Source: Bacteroidota bacterium
Lineage (GTDB): Bacteria; Bacteroidota; Bacteroidia; Bacteroidales; Tenuifilaceae
DNA: 64,000 nucleotides
Assembly: GCA_029560875.1 (NCBI GenBank)
Contig: JAKQKB010000202.1
Span: 48,838 to 112,837 of the forward strand
Direction of reading: 5' to 3'
Position 1 is the stretch's first letter, and every line of letters begins with the position of its first letter. The notes beneath the pieces were generated by a model. The model made no database searches. It was not told the DNA's origin and saw only the letters and a program-made list of their open reading frames with translations. Below are positions 1 through 8,557 of this stretch, piece after piece. The position numbers were made by a program, and so were the translations under genes.

Positions 1-1
1 C

Positions 2-697
2 CTTTTTCCTGGCGATAAATTTAGAGTAATGTACGATGAACTAATGATAGATAGTACCTCAATTGGCATAGGGACCATCTATGCCGCTTGGTTCGAGCAT
101 CGGGGTGAGATGAACTATGCTTTCCGTTTCGAGCAAGACTCCGTATATAGCTACTGGGACGAAAAGGGTAATTCTCTTAAGAAATCATTCTTGAAAGCCC
201 CCCTTCGATTCTCAAGAATTTCGAGCCGGTACAGCGGTAGCAGAATGCATCCTGTACTTAAAATTTATCGCCCGCACACTGGAGTAGATTATGCTGCGCC
301 ATCAGGTACGCCTGTTGTTGCCATAGGCGATGGGGCTGTAATAGAGAAAGGATATAATCATGCTGCAGGTAATTTTGTTAAGATCCGTCATAATAGTGTA
401 TATACAACTGGTTACAACCACCTTTCGCGTTTCGGGAAGGGGATAGAAAAGGGAGTGCGGGTTAAGCAGGGCGATCTTATTGGTTATGTTGGCAGCACGG
501 GTTACGCTACAGGCCCACACCTCGATCTCCGCTTTTGGATGAATGGAAAGGCTATTGACCCATTAAAGGTTAAGTCGCCACCTGTAGAGCCTATCAAACC
601 TGAGAATATGATAAGGTTTACAATTGAGCGCGACAGTTTGCTGTCTATGCTCGATAGCACAAAAAACTTTGTTGTAGATACTTTGGCAACGAAGTAA
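2..697 (+). CDS. M23 (LytM-like) metallopeptidase, 5' end outside the window
   Basis: The reading frame is open to the window edge and reads in frame through the first internal ATG at 29, so the true start lies upstream and this is the C-terminal part of a longer protein. Counting from that ATG, it shows the peptidase M23 core: H83-x3-D87 (PHTGVD), a YNHL segment with H131, and GPHLD at 162-166. M23 enzymes cut peptidoglycan cross-bridges in the periplasm or act as scaffolds when degenerate. The usual HxH of the family is H164-L-D166 here, so the third zinc ligand position carries Asp rather than His. A short tail of about 45 residues follows the domain. Family assignment is firm; whether it is catalytically active is uncertain. 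Confidence 0.9.
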   Translation, partial: LFPGDKFRVMYDELMIDSTSIGIGTIYAAWFEHRGEMNYAFRFEQDSVYSYWDEKGNSLKKSFLKAPLRFSRISSRYSGSRMHPVLKIYRPHTGVDYAAPSGTPVVAIGDGAVIEKGYNHAAGNFVKIRHNSVYTTGYNHLSRFGKGIEKGVRVKQGDLIGYVGSTGYATGPHLDLRFWMNGKAIDPLKVKSPPVEPIKPENMIRFTIERDSLLSMLDSTKNFVVDTLATK

Positions 698-758
698 TGG
701 TGCTAAAGTATCATTTCAGAAAAATTCATAGCTTTGCAGAATTAATTATCAGTATAAT

Positions 759-1535
759 ATGGTATTAATTGATACTCATTCCCATTTGTTTGCCGAGGAA
801 TTCAACTCCGATAGAGCTGATGTTCTGAAAAAGGCTGATGATGCTGGGATTAAATATCATATTATGCCTAATGTAGATTCATCCACAACAGACCAACTAC
901 TAAAAGTTTCAAAGCAACACTCTCAGTGCTTTCCTTTAATGGGGCTGCATCCTACATCGGTTAAGGCCGATTTCGAGAGGGAGATTTTGCATGTTGAGTC
1001 AATGTTTAAGGATAACAAGTTCTTTGGAATTGGCGAGATAGGCATAGATTTGTACTGGGATAAAACTCACCTTGAGCAGCAAAAAATAGCCTTTAGGCAT
1101 CAGCTTAGGCTTGCAAAAAAACTGAAACTACCAGTAGTTATTCACTCAAGAAATTCGTTCGATGAAATTTTTGATGTAGTTGATAGTGAGTTAGATTCGG
1201 ATTTGTGCGGAGTATTTCATTGTTTCACTGGAAGTTTGGAACAGTATCATCATATTAAGGAATACAAAACATTTAAGGTTGGTATTGGAGGTGTTGTTAC
1301 CTATAAGAATGGAGGAATAGGCAATATTCTTCATGAGATTGAATTAAGTGACATTCTTTTAGAAACCGATTCCCCATACCTATCACCTGTGCCTGTGAGG
1401 GGGAGTCGAAATGAGAGTTACAACCTTATCCATATAGCAATTAAAGTTGCCGAAATTTACGGATTATCAGTTGAAGACATAGCAAAGCAAACATTTATAA
1501 ACAGTCAGGAACTATTTAACTTACCAATAGAGTAA
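759..1535 (+). CDS. tatD: TatD family metal-dependent hydrolase
   Basis: A 258-residue protein, the normal length for TatD/YcfH DNases. The metal-binding residues are all visible: H7 and H9 in DTHSHL, E93 in GEIGID, H129 in VIHSR, H154 in HCFTG and D204 in LETDSPYLSP. The family acts as cytoplasmic metal-dependent DNase/hydrolase (TIM-barrel amidohydrolase fold), with roles proposed in DNA quality control. Its TAA stop shares one base with the ATG of the asparaginase gene (TAATG), which suggests translational coupling. Confidence 0.93.
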   Translation: MVLIDTHSHLFAEEFNSDRADVLKKADDAGIKYHIMPNVDSSTTDQLLKVSKQHSQCFPLMGLHPTSVKADFEREILHVESMFKDNKFFGIGEIGIDLYWDKTHLEQQKIAFRHQLRLAKKLKLPVVIHSRNSFDEIFDVVDSELDSDLCGVFHCFTGSLEQYHHIKEYKTFKVGIGGVVTYKNGGIGNILHEIELSDILLETDSPYLSPVPVRGSRNESYNLIHIAIKVAEIYGLSVEDIAKQTFINSQELFNLPIE

Positions 1536-2569
1536 TGCATAAAAACACATCTATACTTATTATATATACTGGCGGAACAATTGGAATGAAGCAAAATCCT
1601 GAAACAGGAGCATTATCGCCATTTAATTTTGAGCAGATAGAGCAGGAGGTTCCTGAGTTGCGCAAGTTTGGGTTTGACCTGCATACATACTCGTTTGAGC
1701 CACCAATCGATTCGTCAGATATCACCCCTGATTTTTGGGTGAGTTTAGCAAAGATTATTGAGCAGAACTATACTAAATATAACGGTTTTGTTATTCTTCA
1801 TGGAACTGATACTATGTCGTTTACAGCATCGGCTCTTAGTTTTATGCTCGAAGGGCTTGATAAGCCTGTTGTGCTAACAGGTTCTCAACTTCCAATAGGA
1901 ATGCTCCGTACCGATGGCAAGGAGAACTTAATAAGCGCAGTAGAAATTGCTGCAGCGCAGCAAAACGGCCAACCCATGGTGCCCGAGGTAACAATTTTCT
2001 TCGAGAATAGGCTTTACCGCGGAAACCGGACAACCAAGCATAATGCAGAGCACTTCAACGCTTTCCGCTCCGATAATTATCCTTTCCTTGCCGAGGCAGG
2101 AATAACCATTAAGTATAACTTCCCTTTTATTCATTACACTACAGGAAAACAAGATTTGAGAATTCACACGAAACTCGATTCAAGTATTGGTGTACTAAAG
2201 TTGTTCCCGGGAATTACTCCTGAAATTGTTAAGGCCGTTACTGAATCAAAAGGAGTAAAAGCTATTGTTATTGAAACATTTGGCTCAGGAAATGCGTTAA
2301 GTCGTCAGTGGTTTCTCGATATAATTAGCGAGGCTGTTAAAAATAATATTATAATCCTTAACGTTACTCAATGTAAGGCTGGTAGTGTTGATATGGACAA
2401 GTACGATAATGGGTTAAAGCTAAAAAATATTGGAGTTGTTAGTGGATACGATATAACTTTTGAAGCCGCAATAGCCAAGTTGATGTTTTTAATGGGTAAA
2501 GGTTTTTATGGAGAAAAACTGGCAAAAGAGTTAACAAAATCAATTAGTGGAGAAATAACCCTGCATTAG
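1535..2569 (+). CDS. ansA: Type I L-asparaginase
   Basis: A 344-residue protein with both asparaginase active-site threonine motifs: TGGTIG at 12-17 near the N-terminus and HGTDTM around T91-D92. GSQLPIG and the C-terminal small domain also fit the cytoplasmic AnsA type, which hydrolyses L-asparagine to aspartate and ammonia. There is no signal peptide, consistent with type I rather than the periplasmic type II. The start overlaps the tatD stop by one base. Length and motif order are normal for the family. Confidence 0.93.
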   Translation: MHKNTSILIIYTGGTIGMKQNPETGALSPFNFEQIEQEVPELRKFGFDLHTYSFEPPIDSSDITPDFWVSLAKIIEQNYTKYNGFVILHGTDTMSFTASALSFMLEGLDKPVVLTGSQLPIGMLRTDGKENLISAVEIAAAQQNGQPMVPEVTIFFENRLYRGNRTTKHNAEHFNAFRSDNYPFLAEAGITIKYNFPFIHYTTGKQDLRIHTKLDSSIGVLKLFPGITPEIVKAVTESKGVKAIVIETFGSGNALSRQWFLDIISEAVKNNIIILNVTQCKAGSVDMDKYDNGLKLKNIGVVSGYDITFEAAIAKLMFLMGKGFYGEKLAKELTKSISGEITLH

Positions 2570-2572
2570 TCA

Positions 2573-2603
2573 TTGTTTTTTTCAATATTTTTTTTGTAAT
2601 TTG
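2573..2603 (+). promoter_or_regulatory. Putative Bacteroidota-type promoter of tRNA-Ser
   Basis: TTG at 2573-2575 and TAATTTG at 2597-2603 lie 21 nt apart, about 40 nt before the tRNA. The -7 element is one base shorter than the usual TAnnTTTG, so the call is tentative. Confidence 0.4.
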
Positions 2604-2642
2604 CGCCACGAATTTTGCGTTTTTTAACATGGAGTGAATATG

Positions 2643-2730
2643 GGAGAGATGGCCGAGTGGTCGAAGGCGCACGCCTGGAAAGTGTGTAGGCTCCAAAAGG
2701 GCCTCATGGGTTCGAATCCCATTCTCTCCG
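2643..2730 (+). tRNA. tRNA-Ser (anticodon GGA)
   Basis: An 88-nt class II tRNA. The acceptor stem pairs GGAGAGA (2643-2649) with TCTCTCC (2723-2729), followed by discriminator G at 2730. The anticodon loop CTGGAAA places GGA at 2677-2679, reading UCC and UCU serine codons. A long variable arm and the T-loop TTCGAATC are present, as expected for serine. The 3' CCA is not fully encoded (G-C-A-T follows), so it must be added after transcription. Confidence 0.96.
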
Positions 2731-2807
2731 CATTAATTTGGATTTTTTTAAAACGATAATTAATTTTAAAACAAAACCCTTAGTAATAATTTAACGACAA
2801 ACAAACT

Positions 2808-3602
2808 ATGAAAAAGCTATTTGCATTAGTTGCAATTTTAGGAGTGCTCGGTATGGGAGCAACCTATGTATCAGCTCAGAATGAGACTGCCGCAAAAGCC
2901 GACACTGCTGCCGTTGCTCAGGCAACTACAGATCAGGCTGCTGCCACAACAGCTCCTGCTGAAGAACAATCTTTACACAAACAAATTAAAACCAAGTTCA
3001 TCGAAGGTGGTCCTGGTTTTATGGCATCAATTCTTTTGACTTTAATTTTTGGTTTAGCTATTGTAATTGAGCGTATCATTTACTTAAACTTAGCAACAAC
3101 CAATACTGACAAGTTATTAAAGAAGATTGAAGAAGCAATTAACACTGGAGGTATTGACGCTGCTAAAGAAGTTTGCCGAAACACTCGTGGTCCTGTTGCA
3201 AGTATTTTCTACCAAGGTCTAGATCGTTCACACGAAGGTATTGATGTAGTTGAGAAATCTATTGTTGCTTACGGATCTGTTCAAATGGGTCAATTAGAAA
3301 GCGGACTTACTTGGATTGCCCTATTCATCGCTCTTGCTCCAATGCTTGGGTTCATGGGTACTGTAATTGGTATGATTGGTGCTTTTGACGCTATTCAAGC
3401 CGCTGGTGATATCTCTCCCTCCCTTGTAGCTGGTGGTATTAAAGTTGCGCTTATTACAACCGTATTCGGTCTTATCGTAGCGATTATTCTTCAGATTTTC
3501 TACAACTATCTTCTTTCTAAGATTGACAAGATTACCAATGGTATGGAAGATGCCTCTATTAGTCTTCTTGACATCCTAGTTAAGTATAACCTTAAAAAGT
3601 AA
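2808..3602 (+). CDS. exbB: ExbB / TolQ / MotA family proton channel protein
   Basis: A 264-residue inner-membrane protein. An N-terminal signal-like helix (1-23) is followed by an Ala/Thr-rich stretch (about 28-52). A first membrane helix lies near 70-92 and two further helices near 165-195 and 208-236, which carry the family pattern (LGFMGTVIGMI and TTVFGLIVAI). ExbB forms the pentameric stator that, with ExbD, uses proton motive force to drive TonB at the outer membrane. It is followed 5 nt later by a small membrane protein and then two ExbD genes, the usual Bacteroidota arrangement. The N-terminal signal and Ala-rich extension are common in ExbB of this phylum. Confidence 0.92.
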   Translation: MKKLFALVAILGVLGMGATYVSAQNETAAKADTAAVAQATTDQAAATTAPAEEQSLHKQIKTKFIEGGPGFMASILLTLIFGLAIVIERIIYLNLATTNTDKLLKKIEEAINTGGIDAAKEVCRNTRGPVASIFYQGLDRSHEGIDVVEKSIVAYGSVQMGQLESGLTWIALFIALAPMLGFMGTVIGMIGAFDAIQAAGDISPSLVAGGIKVALITTVFGLIVAIILQIFYNYLLSKIDKITNGMEDASISLLDILVKYNLKK

Positions 3603-3607
3603 TTACA

Positions 3608-4033
3608 ATGCAAAATAGCTCAATGTCGAAAATACTTAAGGTATTATCGTGGCTATTGATGGGTGTTTCTGTTATAATGACAGCCTTGTTCTACACAGGC
3701 AATATGTCAGAGGAGCCATTTATTATGTGGGCTTACTTACTATTTGCTGTGGCAGGATTATTGGCTCTAGTTTTTCCGGTATATTTCTTTATCAGAAACC
3801 CCAAAAATGCCGTTAAGACCTTAGCAGGATTAGCAGTTATGGGCTTGGTGTTTGTAATTGGTTATATACTTGCCGATTCAACTCCAATTTTTTCACCCAC
3901 TCAGAATCCAGATTTATCAAATACTTCTGTTCTAATCCTCACAGATACAGGACTTATTGCTACTTACGTTATGTTTGGTGTGGCAATGGTTTTACTACTC
4001 TATACTGGAGTAAGAAGTGTTATTAACAAGTAG
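3608..4033 (+). CDS. Four-helix membrane protein in the exb operon
   Basis: A 141-residue protein with four predicted membrane segments (about 10-28, 41-62, 71-89 and 112-135) and no motif I can tie to an activity. It starts 5 nt after exbB and sits between exbB and exbD, so it is almost certainly co-transcribed and probably works with, or is inserted alongside, the ExbBD complex. Similar small membrane proteins in this position occur in other Bacteroidales. Function is unknown; a role in assembly or stability of the complex is only an inference from position. Confidence 0.8.
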   Translation: MQNSSMSKILKVLSWLLMGVSVIMTALFYTGNMSEEPFIMWAYLLFAVAGLLALVFPVYFFIRNPKNAVKTLAGLAVMGLVFVIGYILADSTPIFSPTQNPDLSNTSVLILTDTGLIATYVMFGVAMVLLLYTGVRSVINK

Positions 4034-4043
4034 TTGAATATTC

Positions 4044-4069
4044 GGTTAGCCCAATTTTATGGGCTAACC
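4044..4069 (+). other. Perfect 9-bp hairpin inside the exb operon
   Basis: GGTTAGCCC (4044-4052) pairs exactly with GGGCTAACC (4061-4069) around an 8-nt loop. It lies in the 55-nt gap between the membrane protein gene and the first exbD. No T-tract follows, so a full terminator is unlikely. It could be an RNA processing or stability element that sets different ExbB and ExbD levels. Confidence 0.6.
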
Positions 4070-4088
4070 CAAATAATACAATACTGAA

Positions 4089-4667
4089 ATGGCAAGAAAA
4101 GTACCAGAAATCAATGCTAGTTCGATGGCCGACATCGCGTTCTTGCTTTTGATTTTCTTCCTGATGACCACAACTATGAATGTGGACACAGGCTTACCAC
4201 GTATGCTTCCGCCTATGCCCGATCCTAGTGTTAAGCAGGACGATGTTGAGGTTAAGCAGAGAAACGTTTTTACTGTATTAATCAACAAGAGCGATAGACT
4301 ACTTGTTCGTGGCGAGCCCATGGATGTTTCCTTGCTCAAGGAGAAGACAAAGGAATTTGTTATGAATCCCAATAACGATGCCAATATGTCTGAGCAAGAA
4401 GAAAAGGATGTGCCGATGATTGGAAAATTCAATGTATCTAAGGGTGTAGTTTCTCTTCAGAACGATAGAGGAACATCATATACCATGTACATGAAGGTTC
4501 AGAACGAGTTGGTTGCTGCTTACAATGAACTTCGAGAGGATTTGTCGCGAAGTAACTTTGGTAAACCTTACGATAAACTCTCAGAAGATGAGAAAGAGGC
4601 GATAGGCAAAGCAATACCTTCTCGTATATCAGAGGCTGAACCTAAAAATATTGGAGGGAAAAAGTAA
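4089..4667 (+). CDS. exbD: ExbD / TolR family transport protein (first copy)
   Basis: A 192-residue single-pass membrane protein. The short cytoplasmic start (RKVPEINASSMAD) is followed by one helix at about 15-32; D15 is the conserved membrane aspartate thought to carry protons. The periplasmic part is longer than usual (ExbD is typically 130-150 residues), with an extension at about 95-190 including a charged C-terminus. It overlaps the second exbD by one base (TAATG). Two non-identical ExbD genes after one ExbB are typical of Bacteroidota TonB systems. Confidence 0.9.
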   Translation: MARKVPEINASSMADIAFLLLIFFLMTTTMNVDTGLPRMLPPMPDPSVKQDDVEVKQRNVFTVLINKSDRLLVRGEPMDVSLLKEKTKEFVMNPNNDANMSEQEEKDVPMIGKFNVSKGVVSLQNDRGTSYTMYMKVQNELVAAYNELREDLSRSNFGKPYDKLSEDEKEAIGKAIPSRISEAEPKNIGGKK

Positions 4668-5137
4668 TGGCAAAATTTGGACGTAAAGGAAAAGATGATA
4701 TGCCTGCCATATCAACTGCTTCATTGCCCGATATCGTGTTTATGCTGTTGTTCTTTTTTATGGTTAGTACAACAATGCGTGAAACCAGCCTTATGGTCTC
4801 TTCAAGGCTACCATCCGCAACTGAGGTTGCTAAACTTGAGAAGAAATCGTTAGTATCTTACATTTATGTTGGGCCCCCCATTAAAAGTTTTCAGGGTTTA
4901 TATGGAACAGAGCCTCGCATTCAGCTTAATGATAGTTTTAAGAGCTTGGATGATATCCGTGACTTTATTTCATCTGAGCGCGATGCTATGAGCGAATCCG
5001 ATAGACCTTTGCTTACAACATCGTTAAAAGTTGATGAGGATACTCGTATGGGTGTTGTAACTGATATTAAACAGGAACTTCGTAAGGCTAGCGCACTTAA
5101 GATTAACTATGCTGCTAAGAAAGTTGAGAAAAAGTAA
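4667..5137 (+). CDS. exbD: ExbD / TolR family transport protein (second copy)
   Basis: A 156-residue ExbD with D22 in the segment SLPDIVFMLLFFFMV, which starts the only membrane helix (about 20-37). The periplasmic domain follows. It differs clearly from the first ExbD, so the pair probably form a heteromeric stator subunit rather than a recent duplication. It is the last gene of the operon; a strong terminator follows 20 nt after the stop. Confidence 0.9.
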   Translation: MAKFGRKGKDDMPAISTASLPDIVFMLLFFFMVSTTMRETSLMVSSRLPSATEVAKLEKKSLVSYIYVGPPIKSFQGLYGTEPRIQLNDSFKSLDDIRDFISSERDAMSESDRPLLTTSLKVDEDTRMGVVTDIKQELRKASALKINYAAKKVEKK

Positions 5138-5157
5138 TTTTTCCACTTAATAAGAAT

Positions 5158-5185
5158 AAAAAGGAGGATTTTTCCTCCTTTTTTT
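5158..5185 (+). terminator. Intrinsic terminator of the exb operon
   Basis: AAGGAGGA (5161-5168) pairs with TCCTCCTT (5173-5180) around a TTTT loop, extended by flanking A and T runs, then a T-tract. Stem quality and position just after exbD are good. Confidence 0.85.
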
Positions 5186-5267
5186 ATTTGACTCAATTAA
5201 CATTTCCTTTGGTATGGTTGTTTTATATATTATCAATCCAAACTATATTTGCATTAAACTAATTATA

Positions 5268-6692
5268 ATGAGAATAAAACTTTTATTATCCTTCCTTGTT
5301 ATCTCTGTTGTGCTGAACAGTTGTAATATTTCACAAAAGAACTATAAGGCCAAGTATGTGTTTCTATTTATAGGCGATGGAATGGGAATACAGCAAGTGA
5401 ATATGGCACAGTTATATGCCGATAGTGTTCTTCGCGATCCTTTAGGTGTTGTTTTCACAAAGTTCCCCGTCACAGGTATTTCTACTACTCATGCTGCAAC
5501 TCGTTATATAACCTGCTCCGCAGCAGCAGGAACAGCCCTCTCAACAGGAACTAAAACATCTATTGGGACAATTGGATTGAATGCAGATCATACCGATACC
5601 CTTTTTAGTATTGCAAAACAATTTAAGGAAGCTGGGCGGAAAGTAGCTATTCTAACCAGTGTCAGCATTGACCATGCTACACCTGCTGCTTTTTATGCAC
5701 ACAAGGGCTCAAGGAGCAGTTATTACGAAATAGCAAAAGATTTATTGGTTAGCAATTACGATTTTTTTGCCTCAGGCGGATTTGTAGAACCTTACGGCTC
5801 CAAGAAAGATTCTGGATCAGTCCCAATATATCAACTTGGGGCTGAAAGGGGAATTAACTTTACTCAAACATTCTCGGGCGTTGATTCGTTGTTGAATGTT
5901 AAAACAAATTCCATTGTTTACTCTGTTCCAAATCCAGCACCTAGCAGTACTTTGCTGTATGAGATTGATAGGGCAGATAGTGATATAACCCTTGAGGATA
6001 TTACCAGAAAGGCTATAGAAGTAGTTGATAATCCTAATGGATTTTTCATGATGGTCGAAGGGGGAAAGATAGATTGGGCTTGCCACGATAACGATGCAGC
6101 AACGGTGATTAACGAAGTGCTTGCATTTTCTCGCTCTGTTAATGCTGCTTTCGAATTTTACAAAAAGCACCCTAATGAAACTTTAATAATTGTGACGGCT
6201 GACCATGAAACAGGCGGAATGTCCCTTGGAAACGAGGCTAATGGGTACAAGAATTTTTTAAGTATTTTGCGCAACCAAAAGATGTCGCAGGAGAAACTTC
6301 ACCAAACCATTGAAAATTACCATAACGGTAACCCTAATGCAAGTTTCAATCAGGTTATGGACATAATCCAACAAAATACCGGATTATCTTTAACCGGAGG
6401 TTATGCTTTAAGCCCAGAAGAACTAGAACAGTTAAGGCAGGCTTACAACCTTTACTTTGGTGTTAAGCAAACGAATAACAGCAAAAACGAGTATAGCAAA
6501 ACCGATTTATTAGTAAGAACGGCACTCTCAATTTTAAACAAAAAAGCAGGGATTGGATGGACTAGTGGAACTCATACAGGATCGCCTGTCCCAATATTTG
6601 TCATAGGGGAGGGGCAGGCGCTTTTCAATCACTTTATGGACAACACCGATATACCCAAGAATATTCTCAAATCAACAGGAATTAAAAAATAA
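5268..6692 (+). CDS. Alkaline phosphatase (PhoA family) lipoprotein
   Basis: From the ATG at 5268 the protein is 474 residues. It begins with a lipoprotein signal ending LNSC (Cys19), which is why this start is preferred over the in-frame ATG at 5214. Family motifs follow: IGDGMG with metal ligand D37, the nucleophile segment TCSAAAGTA (S84), a VEGGKIDWACHDND block, VTADHETGG and a C-terminal TSGTHTGSPVP. The enzyme hydrolyses phosphomonoesters at the cell surface or in the periplasm. Residue 83, before the nucleophile, is Cys where E. coli PhoA has Asp101. The gene has its own terminator and appears monocistronic. Confidence 0.92.
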   Translation: MRIKLLLSFLVISVVLNSCNISQKNYKAKYVFLFIGDGMGIQQVNMAQLYADSVLRDPLGVVFTKFPVTGISTTHAATRYITCSAAAGTALSTGTKTSIGTIGLNADHTDTLFSIAKQFKEAGRKVAILTSVSIDHATPAAFYAHKGSRSSYYEIAKDLLVSNYDFFASGGFVEPYGSKKDSGSVPIYQLGAERGINFTQTFSGVDSLLNVKTNSIVYSVPNPAPSSTLLYEIDRADSDITLEDITRKAIEVVDNPNGFFMMVEGGKIDWACHDNDAATVINEVLAFSRSVNAAFEFYKKHPNETLIIVTADHETGGMSLGNEANGYKNFLSILRNQKMSQEKLHQTIENYHNGNPNASFNQVMDIIQQNTGLSLTGGYALSPEELEQLRQAYNLYFGVKQTNNSKNEYSKTDLLVRTALSILNKKAGIGWTSGTHTGSPVPIFVIGEGQALFNHFMDNTDIPKNILKSTGIKK

Positions 6693-6694
6693 TT

Positions 6695-6718
6695 AGAGGG
6701 CTCAGCCCTCTTTTTTTT
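6695..6718 (+). terminator. Terminator after alkaline phosphatase
   Basis: AGAGGGC (6695-6701) pairs with GCCCTCT (6705-6711) around a TCA loop, followed directly by eight T. Confidence 0.9.
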
Positions 6719-6878
6719 CGCCTAATAAGAATGTAATAAAATTTACATTTTTTTTAAATTTGACTAATGCTATTAATCAATAGGTTATTAGATGTATTTG
6801 TGACTCAAAAAAACTTTCACATTAAAAAAAAAAGTAATAAATTTACTAATCCATAAACTTTTAATATTTACATTTTAT

Positions 6879-8540
6879 ATGAGAACACGAATTTGTTTTA
6901 TAGTTATTTCTGCTTTATTTTTTTCTAACATGCTATTTTCTCAAACTAATGATGGCATAAAAAAAATTTCTTCGACTTACGATAGGAGCTCAATTACCAT
7001 ACTATACATGCAGTTTCAGGACGAGAATCACTCTGAGGAAGTGAAAGGGAAAGTAGAGAGCTTATTTATATCAGATAAGTACTACAATAACAATCTTGGT
7101 CAAGTATTCTTTTCTGCACCATTCTCAAGAAATACTTCAGCCATTTCTGATGAGATTAAAAACTACTTAAATGAACAAACGGTTGGACGTCAGGTTATAT
7201 CTAGATGGTATGCAAGGCAGAGCGATGGTGCCATGAGCATGGATTTAATTTTTGATAGGGGAATGTTTAACGCTACAGATGCAGCATTCATTAAGGCGCA
7301 ATCAACAAAATTGGGCAATGCTGTTCTGCAGGATTATGGAAACAGATTAATAGAGCGAAGTTATATTTTGGTGCTCGATTACGAGAGTGTCAAAACAATG
7401 AATGAGTTGAAAATGCCTAAGATGAAAGGATGGAAGTCTACTGTAACGGGTTATCTTTTTAAAATAAACTACAATGAAGAAACCCAGAATGCTTTGTACG
7501 ATAGTTGGATTTACCCCGAGGATTCTCAGAGTGTTAAGGATGAGAAAAATAAGAAGTTTGAACAAATAAACTTTTCTCTCGATTATGTTACAAAAACAAC
7601 CGTTTATGCTACTGCTTCGCAAGCAGAGGGTACTAGTCAATTAGGAAGACTTCTTAAAGAGAAAAGTGAAGATGAACTTTTAACAGAGATGGTTCAAAAA
7701 GGTTACGATGAAACCTTGTACTACCTAGAAAAGAATCATGAAGATTTTATGGTAAAAACTACCATATATCAAGTAGGTCCAATTCGTGCTAAAATTGGGA
7801 AGAAAGAGGGACTTAAGTGCGATAATCGGTATTTTGCCTATGAGTATGTTTATGACGAAAAAACAAACTCATCAAAACCCAAAATGCGGGGAGTTATTCG
7901 CGCAACATCCAAAATTGTTGACAATAGACAGGTTGCAAAAGGCGACATGCCTACTTCTAAGTTTTACCAAACTGCAGGTCGACGTCTTAAAACAGGCTAC
8001 CTACTTCGTCAGCAAAACGATATGGGAATTGAGGTTATTGGTGGTTATGAATTTGGAGAAGTAGGAGGCGGTTATGCTCGTCTAGATGCTCGACTAGGAA
8101 GGTATATCGGTATAAAGGCATTGTTTTTATATGTAGATGGAGGGGCAGAGATTAAAGAGTATGAATACACATACCCCAAATCTATTCTAGGAGTTGAAAC
8201 TAACGATATTTTATTTTATAGATATGGAGCTGGTATCGCAAAAGGTTTTATGCTAACAAGAAATGTTGAGCTTCGTCCATACGTGGGATTTGGTCAGGAA
8301 GTGGCTACCTACAAGGATTGGGATGAAGCAGCTGGAGACTTAAAGGTTCTTTATGTAAAGGGTGGTGCAAATTTGGCACTAAATTTGAAACACAACATCC
8401 AAGTTGTTGGAGGCGCTGGGTATTTTTCTTTTGTTAGTAATGCCGAAAACGATAATGGAGACACAGAGATTGCGTGGGAAGATATATTTAAAGATCGAGG
8501 AGGTGTTACCGCAATGGCTGGATTGAAAATTATGTTCTAA
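6879..8540 (+). CDS. Exported protein with C-terminal beta-barrel, first gene of a six-gene envelope locus
   Basis: A 553-residue protein with a signal peptide ending near residue 21 (LFSQ). I do not recognise a named family. Residues about 30-300 form a mixed alpha/beta region beginning DRSSITILYMQF. A second unit at about 300-370 contains IGKKEGLKCDNRYFAYEY. From about residue 381 to the end, alternating Gly/aromatic strands (GYEFGEVGGGYARLD and later) finish with GLKIMF, the terminal Phe typical of outer-membrane beta-barrels. It precedes five further exported proteins with gaps of 17-61 nt for the next four, so it probably supplies the outer-membrane anchor or channel of that group. Function is unknown. 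Confidence 0.75.
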   Translation: MRTRICFIVISALFFSNMLFSQTNDGIKKISSTYDRSSITILYMQFQDENHSEEVKGKVESLFISDKYYNNNLGQVFFSAPFSRNTSAISDEIKNYLNEQTVGRQVISRWYARQSDGAMSMDLIFDRGMFNATDAAFIKAQSTKLGNAVLQDYGNRLIERSYILVLDYESVKTMNELKMPKMKGWKSTVTGYLFKINYNEETQNALYDSWIYPEDSQSVKDEKNKKFEQINFSLDYVTKTTVYATASQAEGTSQLGRLLKEKSEDELLTEMVQKGYDETLYYLEKNHEDFMVKTTIYQVGPIRAKIGKKEGLKCDNRYFAYEYVYDEKTNSSKPKMRGVIRATSKIVDNRQVAKGDMPTSKFYQTAGRRLKTGYLLRQQNDMGIEVIGGYEFGEVGGGYARLDARLGRYIGIKALFLYVDGGAEIKEYEYTYPKSILGVETNDILFYRYGAGIAKGFMLTRNVELRPYVGFGQEVATYKDWDEAAGDLKVLYVKGGANLALNLKHNIQVVGGAGYFSFVSNAENDNGDTEIAWEDIFKDRGGVTAMAGLKIMF

Positions 8541-8557
8541 CTTAAATACTTACTAAA

